Shown here: positions 15,290-16,597 of the stretch, in pieces
Position numbering within the stretch: position 1 is the first letter of the stretch
Layout of the letters: every line of letters starts with the position of its first letter
Assembly: GCA_964624465.1 (NCBI GenBank)
Contig: CAZUZD010000119.1
Span: forward strand, 1-16,597
DNA from: CAZUZD01 sp964624465
GTDB taxonomy: Bacteria; Planctomycetota; Planctomycetia; Isosphaerales; Isosphaeraceae
DNA: 16,597 bases
Reading direction: 5' to 3'
Program-made: the position numbers and the translations under genes
Notes under the pieces: generated by a model
Seen by the model: only the letters and a program-made list of their open reading frames with translations
Told to the model about the DNA's origin: nothing
The model's database searches: none

Positions 15290-15434
15290 CCACCGAGAAC
15301 ATCCGTACAGAACCGCGAGCGTTGCGGGCAGCGGCCAATTCCAGGCTCCCGGCGCGGCCGGTAGGATGGCGCCGGTCAGGGCCGGGGGCGGGCGCGTTGC
15401 CGGGGCCTCCGGCTGCGGTCCACGGGGCGTCGCG

Positions 15435-16097
15435 ATGCAGATTCACTGGTACGGCCATGCGGCGTTCCTGATCGAGACCGAGGGGGTGCGGATCATCCTG
15501 GATCCGTACAAGTCGCCCGACTCGGGCGGGTACGCCCCGATCGACGAGCCGGCCGACGTGGTGATCGTGAGCCACGAGAACGACCGGTATCACAGCCACC
15601 TGAGCCAGATCGACGCCCCGTTCCGGCTGATCCGGGCCCTGGAGCTGCCGCCGGAAGGGGACGAGTTCCTGGACATCCACGTCGAGGCCGTGCCGGTCTT
15701 CGAGAGCCCCGAGCGGCTGCCGGGGGACGAGGTGACGATCCTCCACTTCCGCGCCGAGGGCCTGCACGTCGCGTTCCTGGGCGACCTGGGCCACGCGCTG
15801 ACGCCCGAGGAGCTGGCGCCGATCCGGGGGGCGGACATCGTGCTCATCCCCGCCGGCGGCCCGCCCACGCTCGACTTCCCCGAGATGGCCCCGCTGCTGG
15901 CGGCGATCGGGCCGAAGCTCGTGATCCCCATGCACTACAAGACGCCGAAGATCAACCTGAACATCCAGCCTTTGGAGCGGTTCCTGGAGGCGGTGCCCGG
16001 CTGGCGAGTCGAGCGTCCGGGGGGGGCGACCCTGACGGTGTCGACGGCGTCGCTGCCGGCGGAGCCGACGATCGTCTGCCTGGCGCACTCGCGCTGA
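15435..16097 (+). CDS. Metallo-beta-lactamase-fold hydrolase (UlaG/COG2220-like), atypical metal motif
   Basis: This 220-residue protein opens with MQIHWYGHAAFLIETEGVRI then LDPY, the standard start of the UlaG-like branch of the metallo-beta-lactamase superfamily. Later GDLGH (about residue 115) and IPMHYKT supply the usual bridging Asp and final His. The central metal motif, normally HxHxDH, instead reads HENDRYH (47-53), so one or two usual ligands are missing or displaced. Members hydrolyse phosphodiesters, lactones and related compounds; the substrate here is unknown. The ATG at 15435 fits the family start. The gene is divergent from mutL (186 bp apart), and no operon partner is visible. 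Confidence 0.85.
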   Translation: MQIHWYGHAAFLIETEGVRIILDPYKSPDSGGYAPIDEPADVVIVSHENDRYHSHLSQIDAPFRLIRALELPPEGDEFLDIHVEAVPVFESPERLPGDEVTILHFRAEGLHVAFLGDLGHALTPEELAPIRGADIVLIPAGGPPTLDFPEMAPLLAAIGPKLVIPMHYKTPKINLNIQPLERFLEAVPGWRVERPGGATLTVSTASLPAEPTIVCLAHSR

Positions 16098-16471
16098 GGA
16101 AGGGCCCCCGGGCATTGTCGGCAAGATTCCCTCAAGTCGGACGCGGAACCGCTCTGGGCAGGCGGATCGGCCTGTGCTAGAGTCCGCCGCGCCTCGTCGG
16201 GAGACCCGCGCGGCCGGTGCGAACTCGTGCCGGCGGCCGTGGGTCGACGATGGGGCAGACCGAACGCCGCCGTCCATCGGGACGCGGGTCGCCAGCCGGC
16301 GAGCCGTGGCCAATGGCCGGTGACGATCGCCGGGCCTTCCAGGGATCGGAAGCGCGATGGCGGTCGGGAGGGGGGCCAGCCGGAGGGCGTCCCCGTGCGG
16401 ATCGAATCGGAGGGGACCCGGGCCCGATCGGGGCCGGGATCCGCGAACCCGACAGGAGGGAGGGATCGCCC
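16098..16471. other. Intergenic region with probable long 5' leader (374 bp)
   Basis: It separates the metallo-hydrolase from the secreted protein at the right edge. It contains a promoter-like pair near 16155-16183 and GC-rich inverted segments near 16210-16240 (GCCGG/CCGGC) that could fold in the leader RNA. I see no riboswitch I can name and no gene with convincing family sequence. Confidence 0.35.
16155..16183 (+). promoter_or_regulatory. Candidate sigma-70-type promoter for the secreted protein gene
   Basis: TGGGCA (16155-16160) and TAGAGT (16178-16183) are 17 bases apart, a plausible -35/-10 pair. Transcription from here would give an untranslated leader of about 280 bases before the ATG at 16472. 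Confidence 0.35.
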
Positions 16472-16597
16472 ATGAAGACGCCGCTCGCCACCGCCACCCT
16501 GGCCCTGACCGCCGCCGCCGCCCTGGTGGCCATCACGGCGGCCCCGGCCCCGGCCCAGACCCCGGGGACCGCCGCCGGCCGGCCGGCCGAGGCGCCC
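16472..16597 (+). CDS. Secreted protein, N-terminal fragment (runs off the window)
   Basis: The 42 visible residues begin MKTPLATATLALTAAAALVA and continue ITAAPAPAQTPG, a classic Sec signal peptide with a likely signal peptidase site after APAPAQ or APA. After it the sequence is Ala/Pro/Gly-rich. GGAGGGAGGGA upstream (about 16455-16465) is a strong ribosome-binding region. The function cannot be told because the mature protein lies outside the window. Confidence 0.75.
   Translation, partial: MKTPLATATLALTAAAALVAITAAPAPAQTPGTAAGRPAEAP

Noticed and set aside
13287..15434. The upstream part of a plus-strand frame leading into the metallo-hydrolase
   Set aside because: It is antisense to mutL; the real gene starts at ATG 15435, where family similarity begins.
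16227..16475. An 82-codon plus-strand frame ending in an ATGA overlap with the secreted protein
   Set aside because: The translation is Arg/Gly/Pro-rich with no family signal, and it fits leader sequence better; the overlap is probably chance.

Overview
The window is GC-rich, strongly so on the right. It looks like bacterial chromosome, and my best guess is a planctomycete (Isosphaeraceae-like). That guess rests on GC content and protein style, including a fused AroD-AroE, a LapA-like protein beside a prepilin peptidase, and an integrase remnant of a type I associate with planctomycetes. It is not proven here.

The window has two halves, which meet at a tRNA-Arg(CCG) gene (8063-8136, minus). 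The right half (about 8.06-16.6 kb) is housekeeping. On the minus strand, in order of transcription, it carries mutL, a bifunctional aroDE (type I dehydroquinate dehydratase plus shikimate dehydrogenase), aroK, a type IV prepilin peptidase overlapping aroK by ATGA, a LapA-like two-helix membrane protein, a coiled-coil lipoprotein, a strong hairpin, hisH and tRNA-Arg. On the plus strand, divergent from mutL, are a metallo-beta-lactamase-fold protein and the start of a secreted protein cut by the window edge.

The left half (1-8.06 kb) looks like an accessory, partly decayed biosynthetic locus. Two minus-strand genes overlap by GTGA: an isocitrate/isopropylmalate-type dehydrogenase, and an isochorismatase-fold hydrolase fused to an aldehyde dehydrogenase that runs off the left edge. 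Divergent from them is a plus-strand chain of a class I methyltransferase (now broken by two in-frame stops), a PP-loop asparagine-synthetase-like protein, and an Fe(II)/2-oxoglutarate (phytanoyl-CoA-type) dioxygenase. The PP-loop gene overlaps the methyltransferase end by ATGA. A second ATGA overlap at its 3' end opens a short reading frame cut off by an IS66-family element (4690-6201). The far side of the element continues in the same frame into the dioxygenase, so the insertion probably separated the dioxygenase from its original start. The transposase itself has two frameshifts.

Between the dioxygenase and tRNA-Arg lie a tyrosine-recombinase remnant, a tRNA 3'-end fragment and an imperfect duplication of the sequence that follows tRNA-Arg. 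This is the usual residue of integration at a tRNA gene and suggests the left half arrived as an island. The product of the locus cannot be read from the sequence. The enzyme set (dehydrogenase, amidase-like hydrolase with aldehyde dehydrogenase, methyltransferase, amide-forming PP-loop enzyme, dioxygenase) suits a small-molecule or surface-sugar tailoring pathway that I do not recognise.
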